A stretch of 64,000 nt of DNA from Mycetocola zhadangensis. Its GTDB lineage: Bacteria > Actinomycetota > Actinomycetes > Actinomycetales > Microbacteriaceae. Below are positions 47,143 through 57,000 of this stretch, piece after piece. The DNA is taken from contig NZ_RCWJ01000001.1 in the NCBI RefSeq assembly GCF_003668565.1, positions 558,001-622,000 on the forward strand. Reading direction: 5' to 3'. A model generated the notes under the pieces. That model did not search any database, had not been told where the DNA came from, and was given only the letters and a program-made list of their open reading frames with translations. Position 1 is the first letter of the stretch; every line of letters starts with the position of its first letter. Made by a program: the position numbers and the translations under genes.

Positions 47143-48249
47143 CTGAGTTCCCTCACCATCCCGGCGACGAACGGGACAACAACACCCGCGTCGAAGTCGG
47201 CATCCCCCCGCCCCCGGAAAGGGTCAAGCGGAAGTTTCTGGCGTTACCTCGTCATCCGCTTCCTGCTCATCATTCCCACGATCTTCATCCTCGTCACCCT
47301 CGTATTCATCCTCATGCGTACGACAGGTGACCCGATCACCGCTGCGCTCGGCGATCGCCTCACCGCTGACCAGCTCGCCGAACGCGTCGCTGCGGCCGGC
47401 TACGACCGGCCCATCGTTGTCCAGTACTTCGAGTACCTCGGACAGATCCTCACCGGTGACTTCGGCACGACGCTGAGCGACAACCGGCCGGTCATCGAGG
47501 TGCTCCTCACATACGGTGCGGCAACCCTCGAGCTCGCGTTCTACGCGCTCATCGTGGCGTTCGCGGTTGGCATCCCGTTCGGCATGATCGCCGCATACTT
47601 CCGGGACAAGACCCCGGACGCCATCCTGCGCGTCGTGGCCATCCTCTTCTACGCAACGCCCGTGTTCTTCGTGGGTATGCTGATGAAACTCGTTTTCTCC
47701 GTCTGGCTCAACGTGCTTCCGGTGTCCGGGCGCGGAACAACAAGCACCGAACTCGAGATGCAGCTGCTCGAGGGCAAAACAGGCATCTACCTCTGGGATG
47801 CGCTCCGCATCGGCGACCCCGGCATTTTGGGCGACGTCCTGTCTCACGCCGTTCTGCCCGGACTGACCCTCGGTCTCCTCACAGCAGGAATCTTCCTGCG
47901 ACTCGTCCGCACCAACGTGATCGGAACGCTCTCGACCGACTACGTCGATGCCGGACGTTCGCGTGGGGTCAGCGAGTTCCGTCTCGTCACGAAGCACGCC
48001 TACCGCCCTGCGCTCATTCCGATCATCACGGTCATTGGCCTGCAGATCGCCCTTCTCCTCGGCGGCGCCGTGCTCACCGAAACGACCTTCGAATGGAAAG
48101 GCCTCGGCTTCCAACTCACGGAGTACCTCCAGGCACGTGACTTCGTCGCTGTTCAGGGCATCGTCGTTCTGCTGGCAGTGATCGTCGCCCTCACCAACTT
48201 CATCGTCGACGTGGTCGCCGCTCTGATCGACCCGCGAGTGAGGTACTAA
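47143..48249 (+). CDS. Peptide ABC permease (DppB type), apparent CTG start
   Basis: First membrane subunit. The open frame holds the whole permease, including helix 1 (RYLVIRFLLIIPTIFILVTL), but there is no ATG, GTG or TTG in frame between the stop at 47137 and helix 1; the first ATG (47314) falls inside helix 1. CTG at 47143 gives a normal tail (SSLTIPATNGTTTP), for 368 residues, with weak GCAGG 8 nt upstream. The later body is typical, with six hydrophobic segments and an EAA-type loop DYVDAGRSRGVSEFRLVTKH. Either rare CTG initiation or a sequence error that hides the start. Confidence 0.75.
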   Translation: MSSLTIPATNGTTTPASKSASPRPRKGSSGSFWRYLVIRFLLIIPTIFILVTLVFILMRTTGDPITAALGDRLTADQLAERVAAAGYDRPIVVQYFEYLGQILTGDFGTTLSDNRPVIEVLLTYGAATLELAFYALIVAFAVGIPFGMIAAYFRDKTPDAILRVVAILFYATPVFFVGMLMKLVFSVWLNVLPVSGRGTTSTELEMQLLEGKTGIYLWDALRIGDPGILGDVLSHAVLPGLTLGLLTAGIFLRLVRTNVIGTLSTDYVDAGRSRGVSEFRLVTKHAYRPALIPIITVIGLQIALLLGGAVLTETTFEWKGLGFQLTEYLQARDFVAVQGIVVLLAVIVALTNFIVDVVAALIDPRVRY

Positions 48250-48251
48250 CC

Positions 48252-49304
48252 ATGACTGTCAACACACCAACGCCCACCCCGGTGCGCAAGCAGAGTGTGT
48301 GGCGCCGCCTTCCGGTCGTCCACCAGCTGTCGCAGAGCGTCGGCATCCAGCGAGGCATGCTCGTCACAGGCCTTGTCCTGACCGCGCTCTTCGTTCTCAC
48401 CGCTCTTTTCGCCCCGCTGCTTGCGCCATACGGCTACAGCCAGCTCCGCGACGAGTCCGGCGCTTTCGGCGCACAGCGTCCTCCGAGCGCCGAGCACCTG
48501 TTCGGAACGACCGTCGGCGGGTACGACGTGCTCTCCCGCGTCATTTGGGGCGCCCAAACCGCCCTGAGCGTCGTGGTTGTCGCGGTTTTGCTCTCGATTT
48601 TCGCTGGAGTCGCCCTCGGCCTCATCTCGGGATACTTCGGAGGCTGGCTCGACCGCATCCTCGTGGTGATCTGTGACGCCATCTATGCCTTCCCGACCCT
48701 GCTGCTCGCCATCGTCATGTCGATCGCCATTTCGGGCGGCCAGTCAAGTCTCTGGGGTGGAATTCTCGCCGCGGCGATCTCGATCACCGTCGTGTTCATT
48801 CCGCAGTATTTCCGGGTAATTCGCGCCGAAACGGTCCGCATTAAGTCAGAGGCATACGTCGAAAGCGCGAAAGTCGTCGGCACAGGCAACATTCGGATCA
48901 TGTTCAGGCACGTCCTCCGGAACGCGACCAGAACCCTCCCGCTGATCTTCACCCTCAACGCGTCAGAGGCCATCCTGACCCTGGCCGGCCTCGGCTTCCT
49001 CGGCTTCGGCATCGAACCGACCTCCGCAAGCGAGTGGGGCTTCGACCTCAACAAGGCGCTGTCCGACGTGTCGAGTGGAATCTGGTGGACGTCGATCCCC
49101 GTCGGCGTTGCCCTCGTGCTCGCCGTTCTCGGTATGACACTCGTCGGCGAGAGCCTCAACGACCTCGCGGACCCACGACTCCGCGGTCGCCGCGCCGTCG
49201 CAGCCTCATCGGGAACGGTCGCTGAAACATCTGTGGTTCCCGGCGGAAGCCTTACCGCAGGGCCAGGCGGACTCGCCGGTCTCGAGAACGAAGGACGATC
49301 ATGA
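48252..49304 (+). CDS. Peptide ABC permease (DppC type)
   Basis: 350 residues, ATG 2 nt after the first permease stop. An N-terminal OppC_N-type segment with helix GMLVTGLVLTALFVLTALFA precedes five further hydrophobic segments. The EAA-like loop AYVESAKVVGTGNIRIMFRH lies near residue 200. A Gly/Ala/Ser-rich hydrophilic tail of about 45 residues ends the protein. It overlaps the ATPase gene by ATGA. Confidence 0.92.
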   Translation: MTVNTPTPTPVRKQSVWRRLPVVHQLSQSVGIQRGMLVTGLVLTALFVLTALFAPLLAPYGYSQLRDESGAFGAQRPPSAEHLFGTTVGGYDVLSRVIWGAQTALSVVVVAVLLSIFAGVALGLISGYFGGWLDRILVVICDAIYAFPTLLLAIVMSIAISGGQSSLWGGILAAAISITVVFIPQYFRVIRAETVRIKSEAYVESAKVVGTGNIRIMFRHVLRNATRTLPLIFTLNASEAILTLAGLGFLGFGIEPTSASEWGFDLNKALSDVSSGIWWTSIPVGVALVLAVLGMTLVGESLNDLADPRLRGRRAVAASSGTVAETSVVPGGSLTAGPGGLAGLENEGRS

Positions 49305-50989
49305 CCGACGTACTGCAGATTCGCGACCTCGACGTTTCGTTCGCGACCGACGCCGGCGCTGTAAAGGCCGTCGACCGCGTCAGCCTCAGCGTCGCCCCGG
49401 GCGAAGTCGTCGCCATCGTGGGGGAGTCCGGGAGTGGCAAGACCGTCACAGCCAAAACGATCCTCGGCCTGCTGCCCGAAACCGCTACCCGTTCGGGCGC
49501 CGTGATTCTCCGAAGCAAAGACGGCGCGAGTGAAAACGACGTCGTCTCGGTCTCGAAAGATCAGCTGCGCAAGATCCGCGGCTCCGACGTCTCCATGGTG
49601 TTCCAGGAGCCGTCGACGGCACTCAACCCCGTCTACACGGTGGGCTGGCAGATCGCGGAAGGACTCCGCGCGCACGACTCGAAGCTCAGTGCAAAAGCTG
49701 CTCGGGCCCGGGCAATCGAGATCCTGACCAAGGTCGGCATCCCCGAGCCTGAGGTGCGGGTCGACTATTACCCGCACCAGTTCTCCGGTGGGCAAAAGCA
49801 GCGCGTCGTCATCGCCATGGCCCTTGTCCTCGACCCGGGACTGATCGTCGCTGACGAACCGACAACGGCGCTCGATGTCACCGTCCAGGCCGAGATCCTC
49901 GACCTGCTTCGGCGGTGCCGCGACGAGTTCGGCTCGAGCATCGTGCTGATCACCCACAACATGGGCGTCGTTGCTGACCTCGCTGACCGCGTCATCGTGA
50001 TGTACCAGGGCAAAATCGTTGAAGAAGCGGATGTCTACAGCCTCTTTGCGAACCCGCAAAACGATTACACGAAGAAGCTACTCGCAGCCGTCCCGCGCAT
50101 CGGCCAGCGTATTCACGCGGCCGAGCGCAAGGCACCAGTGCCGCACGACGTCGAACCCATCGTGCGTGCGAGCAACCTGCAAATTGAGTATCCGGGCCGG
50201 ATGGGTCGTCCAGGCTTCAGGGCCGTGGAGGACGTAAGCTTCACCATCGCCCCCGGCGAAGTGCTCGGACTCGTGGGGGAGTCCGGTTCAGGCAAGACCA
50301 CAATCGGTCGAGCCATCGCCGGCCTGACCAAGGTCACCGGTGGATCACTTCGAGTGCTCGACTCTGAGATGAACGGCATGAAGGAACGCTCGTTCCGTGC
50401 GAAGCGCAGCTCTATCGGCTTTGTCTTCCAGGACCCCGCGTCGAGCTTCAACCCGCTGCTGACCATCACCGAGTGCGTCGCTGAACCGCTCAAAGTGCAC
50501 CGCAAGGACCTCGACGCCCGCGCCGTCTCGCTTCGGGTCGGCGAACTGCTCGAAGCGGTTCAGCTGCCGAAATCGTACGGTGAGCGCTACCCACACGAAC
50601 TCAGTGGTGGGCAGCGCCAACGCGCAAGCCTGGCTCGAGCGCTCGCGCTCAACCCCAAGCTGCTCATCGCGGACGAGCCGACGAGTGCGCTCGACGTCTC
50701 GGTTCAGGCTCGCGTGCTCGAGCTGTTTGCCGAGCTTCAGGCCGAGCTCGGCTTTGCTGCTCTGTTCATTAGCCACGACCTCGCGGTCGTCGACATCCTG
50801 GCCGACCGAATCGCTGTGCTCTACCACGGCAAACTCATCGAAGAAGGCACAGGAGCTGAGGTGCTCGGAGCTCCGAAGGATCCTTACACACAGCGGCTCC
50901 TCGCGTCACTGCCGGTGCCAGACCCGGTAGCACAAGCGGAACGCAGACGCGTGCTGGCCGAGCTTCTCGCCGGGACTGCGCCGGTCTAG
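49301..50989 (+). CDS. Fused dipeptide ABC ATPase (DppD-DppF type)
   Basis: 562 residues with two complete ABC domains in one chain. The first (about 1-265) has Walker A GESGSGKTVTAKTIL and signature FSGGQKQRVVIAMAL. The second (about 285-562) has Walker A GESGSGKTTIGRAIAG and signature LSGGQRQRASLARAL. Walker B and H-loop (THNMGV; SHDLAV) are intact in both. Fusion of the two ATPases is common in actinobacteria. It powers the importer formed with the two permeases just upstream. Confidence 0.95.
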   Translation: MTDVLQIRDLDVSFATDAGAVKAVDRVSLSVAPGEVVAIVGESGSGKTVTAKTILGLLPETATRSGAVILRSKDGASENDVVSVSKDQLRKIRGSDVSMVFQEPSTALNPVYTVGWQIAEGLRAHDSKLSAKAARARAIEILTKVGIPEPEVRVDYYPHQFSGGQKQRVVIAMALVLDPGLIVADEPTTALDVTVQAEILDLLRRCRDEFGSSIVLITHNMGVVADLADRVIVMYQGKIVEEADVYSLFANPQNDYTKKLLAAVPRIGQRIHAAERKAPVPHDVEPIVRASNLQIEYPGRMGRPGFRAVEDVSFTIAPGEVLGLVGESGSGKTTIGRAIAGLTKVTGGSLRVLDSEMNGMKERSFRAKRSSIGFVFQDPASSFNPLLTITECVAEPLKVHRKDLDARAVSLRVGELLEAVQLPKSYGERYPHELSGGQRQRASLARALALNPKLLIADEPTSALDVSVQARVLELFAELQAELGFAALFISHDLAVVDILADRIAVLYHGKLIEEGTGAEVLGAPKDPYTQRLLASLPVPDPVAQAERRRVLAELLAGTAPV

Positions 50990-50994
50990 CCGCC

Positions 50995-52032
50995 ATGTTG
51001 GGCGACGTCGCCTCCGACCGATCCGGGACCCCACCGTCCCGAATCGTCGGAGTCGACATCGCCCGCGGGCTCGCGATCCTCGGCATGTTCGTGGCCCACA
51101 CGATGCCGAACCCGTCAGACACCGAGCTGGTGGTCGACGGGCGATCCTCAATCCTGTTCGCGACGCTCGCCGGGGCTTCCCTCGGCATCCTCTCCGGGCA
51201 AGACTTCCCGTCTCCGCGCGGCTCCCGGGCGGCCATCTACCGCGTTGTCCTCATTCGAGCCCTGTTCGTCTTCCTCCTCGGCATCGTGCTCACCTCGCTC
51301 GGCAGCGAGATCGCGATCATTCTCGACTACTACGCGATCATGTTCGTTCTCGTCTTACCCCTGCTGTTCCTGCCTCGAGGCGTCCTCGCTGCCCTGCTCG
51401 TCGTTGTCGCGCTCGCGGCTCCCGCATTGGCCAGCGCCGTCGCCGACCAGGCAGGCGACGTCGGCACGATACTGGGCGGCGCTCGCGAGTACCTCCTCAC
51501 CGGCTACTATCCGGCGCTCGTCTGGATTCCCTTCCTGCTGGCCGGACTGATAGCCGCGCGGTCCGGTCTCACCCGGCCCGCGACACAACTGTTCCTCATC
51601 GTCCTTGGCAGCATTTCCGCCGTCGCCGGGTATCAGGTCGCCCGGCTCTCGCCAGAGGTCACAGCCGCTGCACACTCGGGATCAACCGCTGAGATCTTCG
51701 GATCGGGCGGCGTCGCCGTCGCGGTTCTCGGAGTCGTGCTGCTTCTGACATCGTCAGCACCGGCCGTCGTTCGGCGCTTCGTCACAACGGTTCTGTCGCC
51801 GGTCGCAGCCGCGGGATCCATGGCGTTGAGCGTGTACACCGCGCAGATCCTCGTACTGGCGGTCGCCGTTCAAATTCGCGACGGTTCGGGCGCCGTGGAT
51901 TATCCGGGCTGGCCGCTTCTCTTCTGGCTCATCGCGGGCACCCTCGTCTTCTCGTGGCTCTGGCAGCGCTTCCTCGGCAAAGGCCCTCTCGAACGAGTTC
52001 TTGCGATCGTCACCGGACCGCGATCCCACTGA
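50995..52032 (+). CDS. DUF418/acyltransferase-like polytopic membrane protein
   Basis: 345 residues with about ten hydrophobic segments. The N-terminus SRIVGVDIARGLAILGMFVAH is the typical opening of the YeiB/DUF418 and heparan-alpha-glucosaminide acetyltransferase-like superfamily, in which an Asp and an Arg begin helix 1. DUF418 members are thought to acylate or sense; function here is unknown. The start is 5 nt after the ATPase stop, so it may be in the same transcript. It is convergent with the GH15 gene. Confidence 0.75.
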   Translation: MLGDVASDRSGTPPSRIVGVDIARGLAILGMFVAHTMPNPSDTELVVDGRSSILFATLAGASLGILSGQDFPSPRGSRAAIYRVVLIRALFVFLLGIVLTSLGSEIAIILDYYAIMFVLVLPLLFLPRGVLAALLVVVALAAPALASAVADQAGDVGTILGGAREYLLTGYYPALVWIPFLLAGLIAARSGLTRPATQLFLIVLGSISAVAGYQVARLSPEVTAAAHSGSTAEIFGSGGVAVAVLGVVLLLTSSAPAVVRRFVTTVLSPVAAAGSMALSVYTAQILVLAVAVQIRDGSGAVDYPGWPLLFWLIAGTLVFSWLWQRFLGKGPLERVLAIVTGPRSH

Positions 52033-52039
52033 CCGCCCG

Positions 52040-53827
52040 CTACGAATCCTGTCGAGCCTCGGCGGCGCGAATCGCCTTCGCGGCGAGCACCAGGGCCAGG
52101 TGGGAGAACGCCTGTGGGGTGTTTCCGGCCTGCCTGCCACTCGTGACGTCGTACTCCTCCGAGAGCAGCCCAACGTCGTTGGCGAAGCCGACGAGCCGGT
52201 CCATCAGCGCTCGGGCGTCCGCCACCCGCCCGCTCGCCGCGTACTGTGTCACCAGCCAGAATGAACAGGCGAGAAACGGATGCTCGTCGCCCGGCAGCCC
52301 ATCCACGCCGGCTTCGGTGCGGTAACGCAAAACCAGACCATCGCGCAGCAGGTCAGACTCGATCGCGGCGACGGTTCCGAGCATTCGGGGGTCTGTCGGT
52401 CTGCAGTAGCCCACTTCAACCAGTTGCAGCAGCGACGCGTCAACCTCGGAGGTTCCGTAGTACTGGGTGTAGCAGTTGCGGACGGGATCGAAACCCTCCT
52501 CCTCGATCTCCTCACGAATCAGCGCTCGCAGTTCGATCCACCTGTCGACAGGGCCGTCAAGCCCGAATTCGGTCACCGCTCGAATGGCACGATCGAACGC
52601 CGCCCACATCATCACCCGGGAATGGGTGAACCGCTGGGGTGTGCCTCGAATTTCCCAGATGCCCTGGTCTGGCGCCTGCCAGTGCGTCTCCATGAAGCTC
52701 ACCAGCGCGCGCTGCAGTGCCCAGGAGTATGCGGTTTCTGCGACTCCGGCCACCCGGGCGTCGTGAAGCGCCACCATCACCTCACCGATGACATCCGACT
52801 GGAACTGCAGCGCTGCCGCGTTTCCCACCCGCACAGGCGAAGCCCCACGGTAGCCGGGCAGGTCGAGCAGTTCCCGCTCTGGCAGATCACGTTCCCCGCT
52901 CAACCCATACATGATCTGAACATCCTTCGGGTCGCCGGCGATGGCCCGAAGCAGCCAGAGTCGCCACCGGTTGACACTGTCCAGGATGCCGCAGGAGACG
53001 AGGGCCGTGACCGTGAGCGATGCATCGCGCAACCAGACGTACCGATAGTCCCAGTTGCGGCTCCCGCGGAAGTTCTCTGGGAGAGAGGTCGTCGCTGCCG
53101 CAACGATCCCGCCGGTTTCCTCGTGCGTCAGCGCACGCAAAATGAGCAGCGACCGCGCGACTTCCTCTGCGTACGCTCCGTGCTGCTCGAGAATGGCCGA
53201 CCACTCGAGCCACCAGTCGGCGGTGAGCTGCAACTGCTCATCGACGTCCAGCGGGCCTGGCGGCTCACGGTGCGAGGGAAACCAGGTCATCGTCATGTCG
53301 ACGGTGTTCCCCGCACTCACGACGAAGAAGTTGGCGTGCTCGTGATCGGCGGCAAAGAGCTCAGGACCTCGCACGATCACGCCGTCCGGACCGGCGACCG
53401 CCACGAGTGCCGTTCCCGACTCCTCGGGCACCTTGCGCACCCAGGGCATGGCCGACGAGTAACCGAACCGAATTCGTATCTCCTGGGCGAACTCGACTCG
53501 ACCCGAGATGCCGCGAACCCGCCGAACGACGTCGGCGCGGTGGTCGCTCTGCGGCATAACGTCAACGACCTCCGCCACGCCGGCGTCAGTTGTCCACGTC
53601 GTGATCAGGGTGAACGAGTCTCCGTCATAGCGTCGGCTGGCGCGGGCGGTCGGGGAGGTGGGGGCCAGTTTCCACCTGCCATGGTCGTCGGTGCCCAGGA
53701 GAGCACCGAACATCGACGGCGAGTCGTACCTGGGCATACACAACCAGTCGATGCTTCCGTCCATGCCAACGAGCGCGGCCGTGTAGCAGTCGCTGATCAG
53801 CGCATAATCTTCGATGCGGGACGCCAT
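52040..53827 (-). CDS. GH15 glucoamylase/trehalase-like enzyme
   Basis: 595-residue protein of GH15. An N-terminal beta-sandwich (about 1-240) begins RIEDYALISDCYTAALVGMD. The (alpha/alpha)6 barrel has FRGSRNWDYRYVWLRDASL near residue 255, the catalytic Glu in DQGIWEIRG near residue 405 and the second catalytic Glu in GLLSEEYD near residue 555. Actinobacterial members of this layout include cytoplasmic trehalases. It fits the trehalose genes at the left of the window, but maltooligosaccharide substrates cannot be ruled out. Confidence 0.85.
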   Translation of the reverse strand: MASRIEDYALISDCYTAALVGMDGSIDWLCMPRYDSPSMFGALLGTDDHGRWKLAPTSPTARASRRYDGDSFTLITTWTTDAGVAEVVDVMPQSDHRADVVRRVRGISGRVEFAQEIRIRFGYSSAMPWVRKVPEESGTALVAVAGPDGVIVRGPELFAADHEHANFFVVSAGNTVDMTMTWFPSHREPPGPLDVDEQLQLTADWWLEWSAILEQHGAYAEEVARSLLILRALTHEETGGIVAAATTSLPENFRGSRNWDYRYVWLRDASLTVTALVSCGILDSVNRWRLWLLRAIAGDPKDVQIMYGLSGERDLPERELLDLPGYRGASPVRVGNAAALQFQSDVIGEVMVALHDARVAGVAETAYSWALQRALVSFMETHWQAPDQGIWEIRGTPQRFTHSRVMMWAAFDRAIRAVTEFGLDGPVDRWIELRALIREEIEEEGFDPVRNCYTQYYGTSEVDASLLQLVEVGYCRPTDPRMLGTVAAIESDLLRDGLVLRYRTEAGVDGLPGDEHPFLACSFWLVTQYAASGRVADARALMDRLVGFANDVGLLSEEYDVTSGRQAGNTPQAFSHLALVLAAKAIRAAEARQDS

Positions 53828-53885
53828 CCCTCAGTGTGGCACCCCGCACGGGATGCGGGAGGAACTATTTTGCCCTGCACCGTGA

Positions 53886-54611
53886 TCAGTTGTGCAGCGC
53901 TGGCCGTTCCCCTGCGGCGCGAGCGATCGCGTCGGCCTCAATGTGGGTGTTCGGGAGTCGGTGCTCGGCGGCGAACGGGTCAGAGGGCGCCATTCCGGTC
54001 GGCGAGGTCCCGGCGGTGTGCCCCGCTGGCGGAACATGCTTCGACATCCTGTCGATGGCGGCGAGGGCGAGTGCCGAGACGATGAACACCATGTGGATGA
54101 CAACCTGCCAGAAGACGCCGAGCGAGGTGTAGTTTTCTCCGGTCACGTCCGAGCCGCTGCCGGCATCCGTCATGTTTCCGACCTCAATGAAGGTCTTCAG
54201 GAGGTGAATCGATGAGATCCCGATGATGGCCATCGCCAGCTTGACCTTCAGCACATTCGCGTTGACGTGCGAGAGCCACTCGGGCTGATCGGGGTGGCCA
54301 CTGAGATTGATCTTCGAAACAAACGTCTCGTACCCGCCGATAATGACCATGATGAGCAGGTTCGCGATCATCACCACGTCGATGAGACCGAGCACGGCGA
54401 GCATGACACTTGCCTCGGTCACGTCGGCCGAGTGGTTGATGACATCGTCGCCGAGGTGCCACAGCTCCTGGATGAACACCCAGACGTAGATGAGCTGGGC
54501 GATGATCAGTCCCAGATAGAGCGGCGCCTGCAACCAGCGGCTGAAAAAGATCATGTAGCCGATGCTCGAGACAGCGAGGCTGCGGCCGGCGGGGGGAGGG
54601 ACGGAAGACAT
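53886..54611 (-). CDS. YqhA-family (TIGR00645) membrane protein
   Basis: 241 residues. The core [20 protein letters not shown] and [20 protein letters not shown] (about residues 25-105) and the later [10 protein letters not shown] match the YqhA group. The C-terminal helix is followed by a polar, Ala/Pro-rich tail making it longer than the E. coli protein (164 residues). Four membrane segments. Function unknown. Its start lies 275 bp from leuC on the opposite strand. Confidence 0.8.
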   Translation of the reverse strand: MSSVPPPAGRSLAVSSIGYMIFFSRWLQAPLYLGLIIAQLIYVWVFIQELWHLGDDVINHSADVTEASVMLAVLGLIDVVMIANLLIMVIIGGYETFVSKINLSGHPDQPEWLSHVNANVLKVKLAMAIIGISSIHLLKTFIEVGNMTDAGSGSDVTGENYTSLGVFWQVVIHMVFIVSALALAAIDRMSKHVPPAGHTAGTSPTGMAPSDPFAAEHRLPNTHIEADAIARAAGERPALHN

Positions 54612-54767
54612 GGGGCTCCTGGGGCAGAAGTCGACAAATGTGGCGCGAGTAACGCGCGGGTAAATCCTAGGGTCAAAGAGCTGCGAGTTTCCGGCGCGAA
54701 AGAGGGCGGTGGCGCCGGCGACGCGCCTCGGGATGCCGACAAGAGGGCCGCCGTCGCGGGTGGGTGA

Positions 54768-54773
54768 TATTCT
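54768..54773 (+). promoter_or_regulatory. -10 box (TATTCT) of a likely leaderless transcript upstream of leuC
   Basis: TATTCT is followed after 7 nt by GTG at 54781, the distance expected from -10 to a transcription start on the start codon. No clear -35 hexamer was found at the usual distance. It suggests that the small ORF below is translated from a leaderless mRNA. Confidence 0.45.
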
Positions 54774-54780
54774 GTGGATC

Positions 54781-54822
54781 GTGCTGTTCGGGATGCTTCT
54801 TAGCTGCCGCGACGGGGCCTAG
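54781..54822 (+). CDS. Putative leader peptide of leuCD
   Basis: 14 codons from GTG ([13 protein letters not shown]), or from ATG at 54793 (MLLSCRDGA). Three leucine codons (CTG, CTT, CTT), two of them adjacent, lie just before the left arm of a strong hairpin. The stop TAG at 54820 falls in the hairpin loop region. The 66-bp gap to leuC also holds a GCAAGGAAC site. It resembles a leucine-responsive leader peptide; actinobacterial leu leader elements are known, though usually before leuA. No T-run follows, so control may be translational. Confidence 0.4.
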   Translation: MLFGMLLSCRDGA

Positions 54823-54844
54823 TCACCAGGCCACCCCGTCGCGG
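54807..54844 (+). promoter_or_regulatory. Strong hairpin in leuC leader
   Basis: CCGCGACGGGG (54807-54817) pairs perfectly over 11 bp with CCCCGTCGCGG (54834-54844); the loop has a further CCT/AGG pair. Not followed by T, so probably not a terminator. A ribosome stalled at the leucine codons would lie beside the left arm and could open it. Confidence 0.55.
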
Positions 54845-54888
54845 GGTTCGTCGATGCCTGATCCACCACACTTCGCAAGGAACGCATC

Positions 54889-56379
54889 ATGCAGCAGACA
54901 ACTGAGTCCACTGAGCACACAGGGCCGGCGCCGACCGGCCACCCGAAGCACGCCGCACCGACGCCACGGCCGCGCACCCTCGCCGAGAAGGTCTGGGATG
55001 ACCACCTCGTCGCCAAGGGGGAGGACGGAAACCCCGACCTCATCTACATCGACCTTCACCTCGTTCACGAGGTCACAAGCCCGCAGGCGTTTGATGGGCT
55101 GCGCCTGGCCGGTCGCCCGGTTCGCCGCCCCGACCTGACGATCGCAACCGAGGACCACAACACTCCGACGATCGGCATCGACAAGCCCATCGCCGATCTG
55201 ACGAGCCGGACCCAGATCGAGACCCTGCGCAAGAACGCAGCCGAGTTCGGGATTCGCCTGCACTCGCTCGGGGACATCGAGCAGGGCATTGTGCACGTCG
55301 TCGGTCCCCAGCTCGGCCTCACGATGCCCGGCATCACTGTGGTCTGCGGAGACTCGCACACCTCGACGCACGGCGCATTCGGTGCCATGGCCTTCGGCAT
55401 CGGAACCAGCGAGGTCGAGCACGTCATGGCCACGCAGACCCTTCCGCTGAAGCCGTTCAAGACCATGGCGATCAACGTCGACGGTGAGCTCCGGCCCGGC
55501 GTCACCGCGAAGGACATCATCCTCGCCGTGATCGCGAAGATCGGAACCGGTGGCGGCCAGGGCTACGTGCTCGAATACCGCGGTTCGGCGATTCGTGCTC
55601 TCTCCATGGAGGGACGCATGACCATTTGCAACATGTCGATCGAGGCTGGGGCACGCGCCGGCATGGTTGCACCGGACGAGATCACCTATGAGTACCTCAA
55701 GGGTCGCCCGCACGCACCATCAGGTGCTGACTGGGACGAGGCCGTCGCCTACTGGAACACACTGTCCACGGACGACGGCGCAGCGTTCGACGCTGAGGTC
55801 TTCCTCGACGCCAACACCCTCGACCCGTTCGTCACCTGGGGAACCAACCCGGGCCAGGGTGTGTCGCTCAGCGACGCTGTCCCCAACCCGGCCGGCATCA
55901 CCGATCCGAACGAGCGAGCCGCCGCCGAGCGTGCACTCGAGTACATGGACCTCACCGCGGGTACCCCGATGAAGGAGATCCCTGTCGACGCGGTCTTCAT
56001 GGGGTCATGCACAAACAGCCGAATCGAAGATCTTCGAGCCTTCGCCTCCGTGATTCAGGGCAAGAAGAAGGCCGACGGCGTTCGAGTCATGGTTGTCCCT
56101 GGATCCGCCCGGGTGCGGATCGAAGCGGAGGCCGAGGGCCTCGACCAGATCATCAAGGATTTCGGTGCCGAATGGCGGTTCGCAGGCTGCTCCATGTGCC
56201 TGGGGATGAACCCAGACCAGCTGGCTCCAGGTGAGCGTTGTGCCTCAACGAGCAACCGGAACTTCGAAGGACGCCAGGGCAAGGGCGGACGAACCCACCT
56301 CGTGTCGCCGCTCGTCGCGGCGGCTACGGCGATTCGCGGCACTCTCTCAAGCCCCGCCGACCTCGAAGGAGCGAACTGA
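54889..56379 (+). CDS. leuC: 3-Isopropylmalate dehydratase large subunit
   Basis: Isomerises 2- to 3-isopropylmalate with LeuD, using a [4Fe-4S] cluster. The 496-residue protein keeps all cluster cysteines: in [11 protein letters not shown] near residue 372 and the pair in [19 protein letters not shown] near residues 432-450. The HxxxE-type active-site segment [19 protein letters not shown] lies near residue 155. A Thr/Pro/His-rich N-terminal extension of about 25 residues precedes the usual LAEKVWDDH start. ATG 54889 with AAGGA upstream; leuD follows 2 nt after the stop. Confidence 0.96.
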   Translation: MQQTTESTEHTGPAPTGHPKHAAPTPRPRTLAEKVWDDHLVAKGEDGNPDLIYIDLHLVHEVTSPQAFDGLRLAGRPVRRPDLTIATEDHNTPTIGIDKPIADLTSRTQIETLRKNAAEFGIRLHSLGDIEQGIVHVVGPQLGLTMPGITVVCGDSHTSTHGAFGAMAFGIGTSEVEHVMATQTLPLKPFKTMAINVDGELRPGVTAKDIILAVIAKIGTGGGQGYVLEYRGSAIRALSMEGRMTICNMSIEAGARAGMVAPDEITYEYLKGRPHAPSGADWDEAVAYWNTLSTDDGAAFDAEVFLDANTLDPFVTWGTNPGQGVSLSDAVPNPAGITDPNERAAAERALEYMDLTAGTPMKEIPVDAVFMGSCTNSRIEDLRAFASVIQGKKKADGVRVMVVPGSARVRIEAEAEGLDQIIKDFGAEWRFAGCSMCLGMNPDQLAPGERCASTSNRNFEGRQGKGGRTHLVSPLVAAATAIRGTLSSPADLEGAN

Positions 56380-56381
56380 GC

Positions 56382-56978
56382 ATGGACAAGTTCACCACTG
56401 TCACAGGCATCGCCGCACCGCTGAAGCGGTCAAACGTTGACACCGACCAGATCATCCCCGCTGTCTACCTCAAGCGCGTCACCAAGACGGGATTCGAAGA
56501 CGCGCTCTTCGCCGGCTGGCGCCAGGACCCGGAGTTCGTGCTCAACCAACCCGAGTTCGCAGGCGCAAGCGTGCTCGTAGCCGGGGCGGATTTCGGCACG
56601 GGCTCCTCGCGCGAACACGCCGTGTGGGCGCTGCGCGACTTCGGGTTCAAGGTCATCCTCAGCCCGAGGTTTGGTGACATCTTCCGCGGTAACTCTGGCA
56701 AGCAGGGCCTTCTGGCCGCGCAGATCTCCGAGGACGATACGAAACGCATCTGGGACGAGATCGATCGCGCACCGGGAATAGAAGTAACCGTCGATCTGGT
56801 TGCCAAGAAGGTCACTGTCGGTGAGCTCACGGTTTCATTTGAGATCGATGATTACACTAGATGGCGATTGATTGAAGGCCTTGACGACATAGGCCTTACC
56901 CTGCGCGACGAGGCGCGAATCACCGAATTTGAGGCAGCCAGGGAGAACTGGCGGCCTCGGACACTCCCCATCAAGTAA
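56382..56978 (+). CDS. leuD: 3-Isopropylmalate dehydratase small subunit
   Basis: Partner of LeuC, swivel domain that completes the active site. The 198-residue product begins [20 protein letters not shown]; the ATG at 56382 has AAGGAG about 10 nt upstream inside leu[14 protein letters not shown] and [13 protein letters not shown], the substrate-loop motif, are present. An in-frame upstream start within leuC is not credible. murA begins 22 nt after the stop. Confidence 0.96.
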   Translation: MDKFTTVTGIAAPLKRSNVDTDQIIPAVYLKRVTKTGFEDALFAGWRQDPEFVLNQPEFAGASVLVAGADFGTGSSREHAVWALRDFGFKVILSPRFGDIFRGNSGKQGLLAAQISEDDTKRIWDEIDRAPGIEVTVDLVAKKVTVGELTVSFEIDDYTRWRLIEGLDDIGLTLRDEARITEFEAARENWRPRTLPIK

Positions 56979-57000
56979 TCAGGCTGCGCAGGTAATACAT

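Noticed and set aside
52280-54085. 601-codon open frame antisense to the GH15 gene
   Set aside because: Spans two real genes on the other strand, no family match, no ribosome-binding site.
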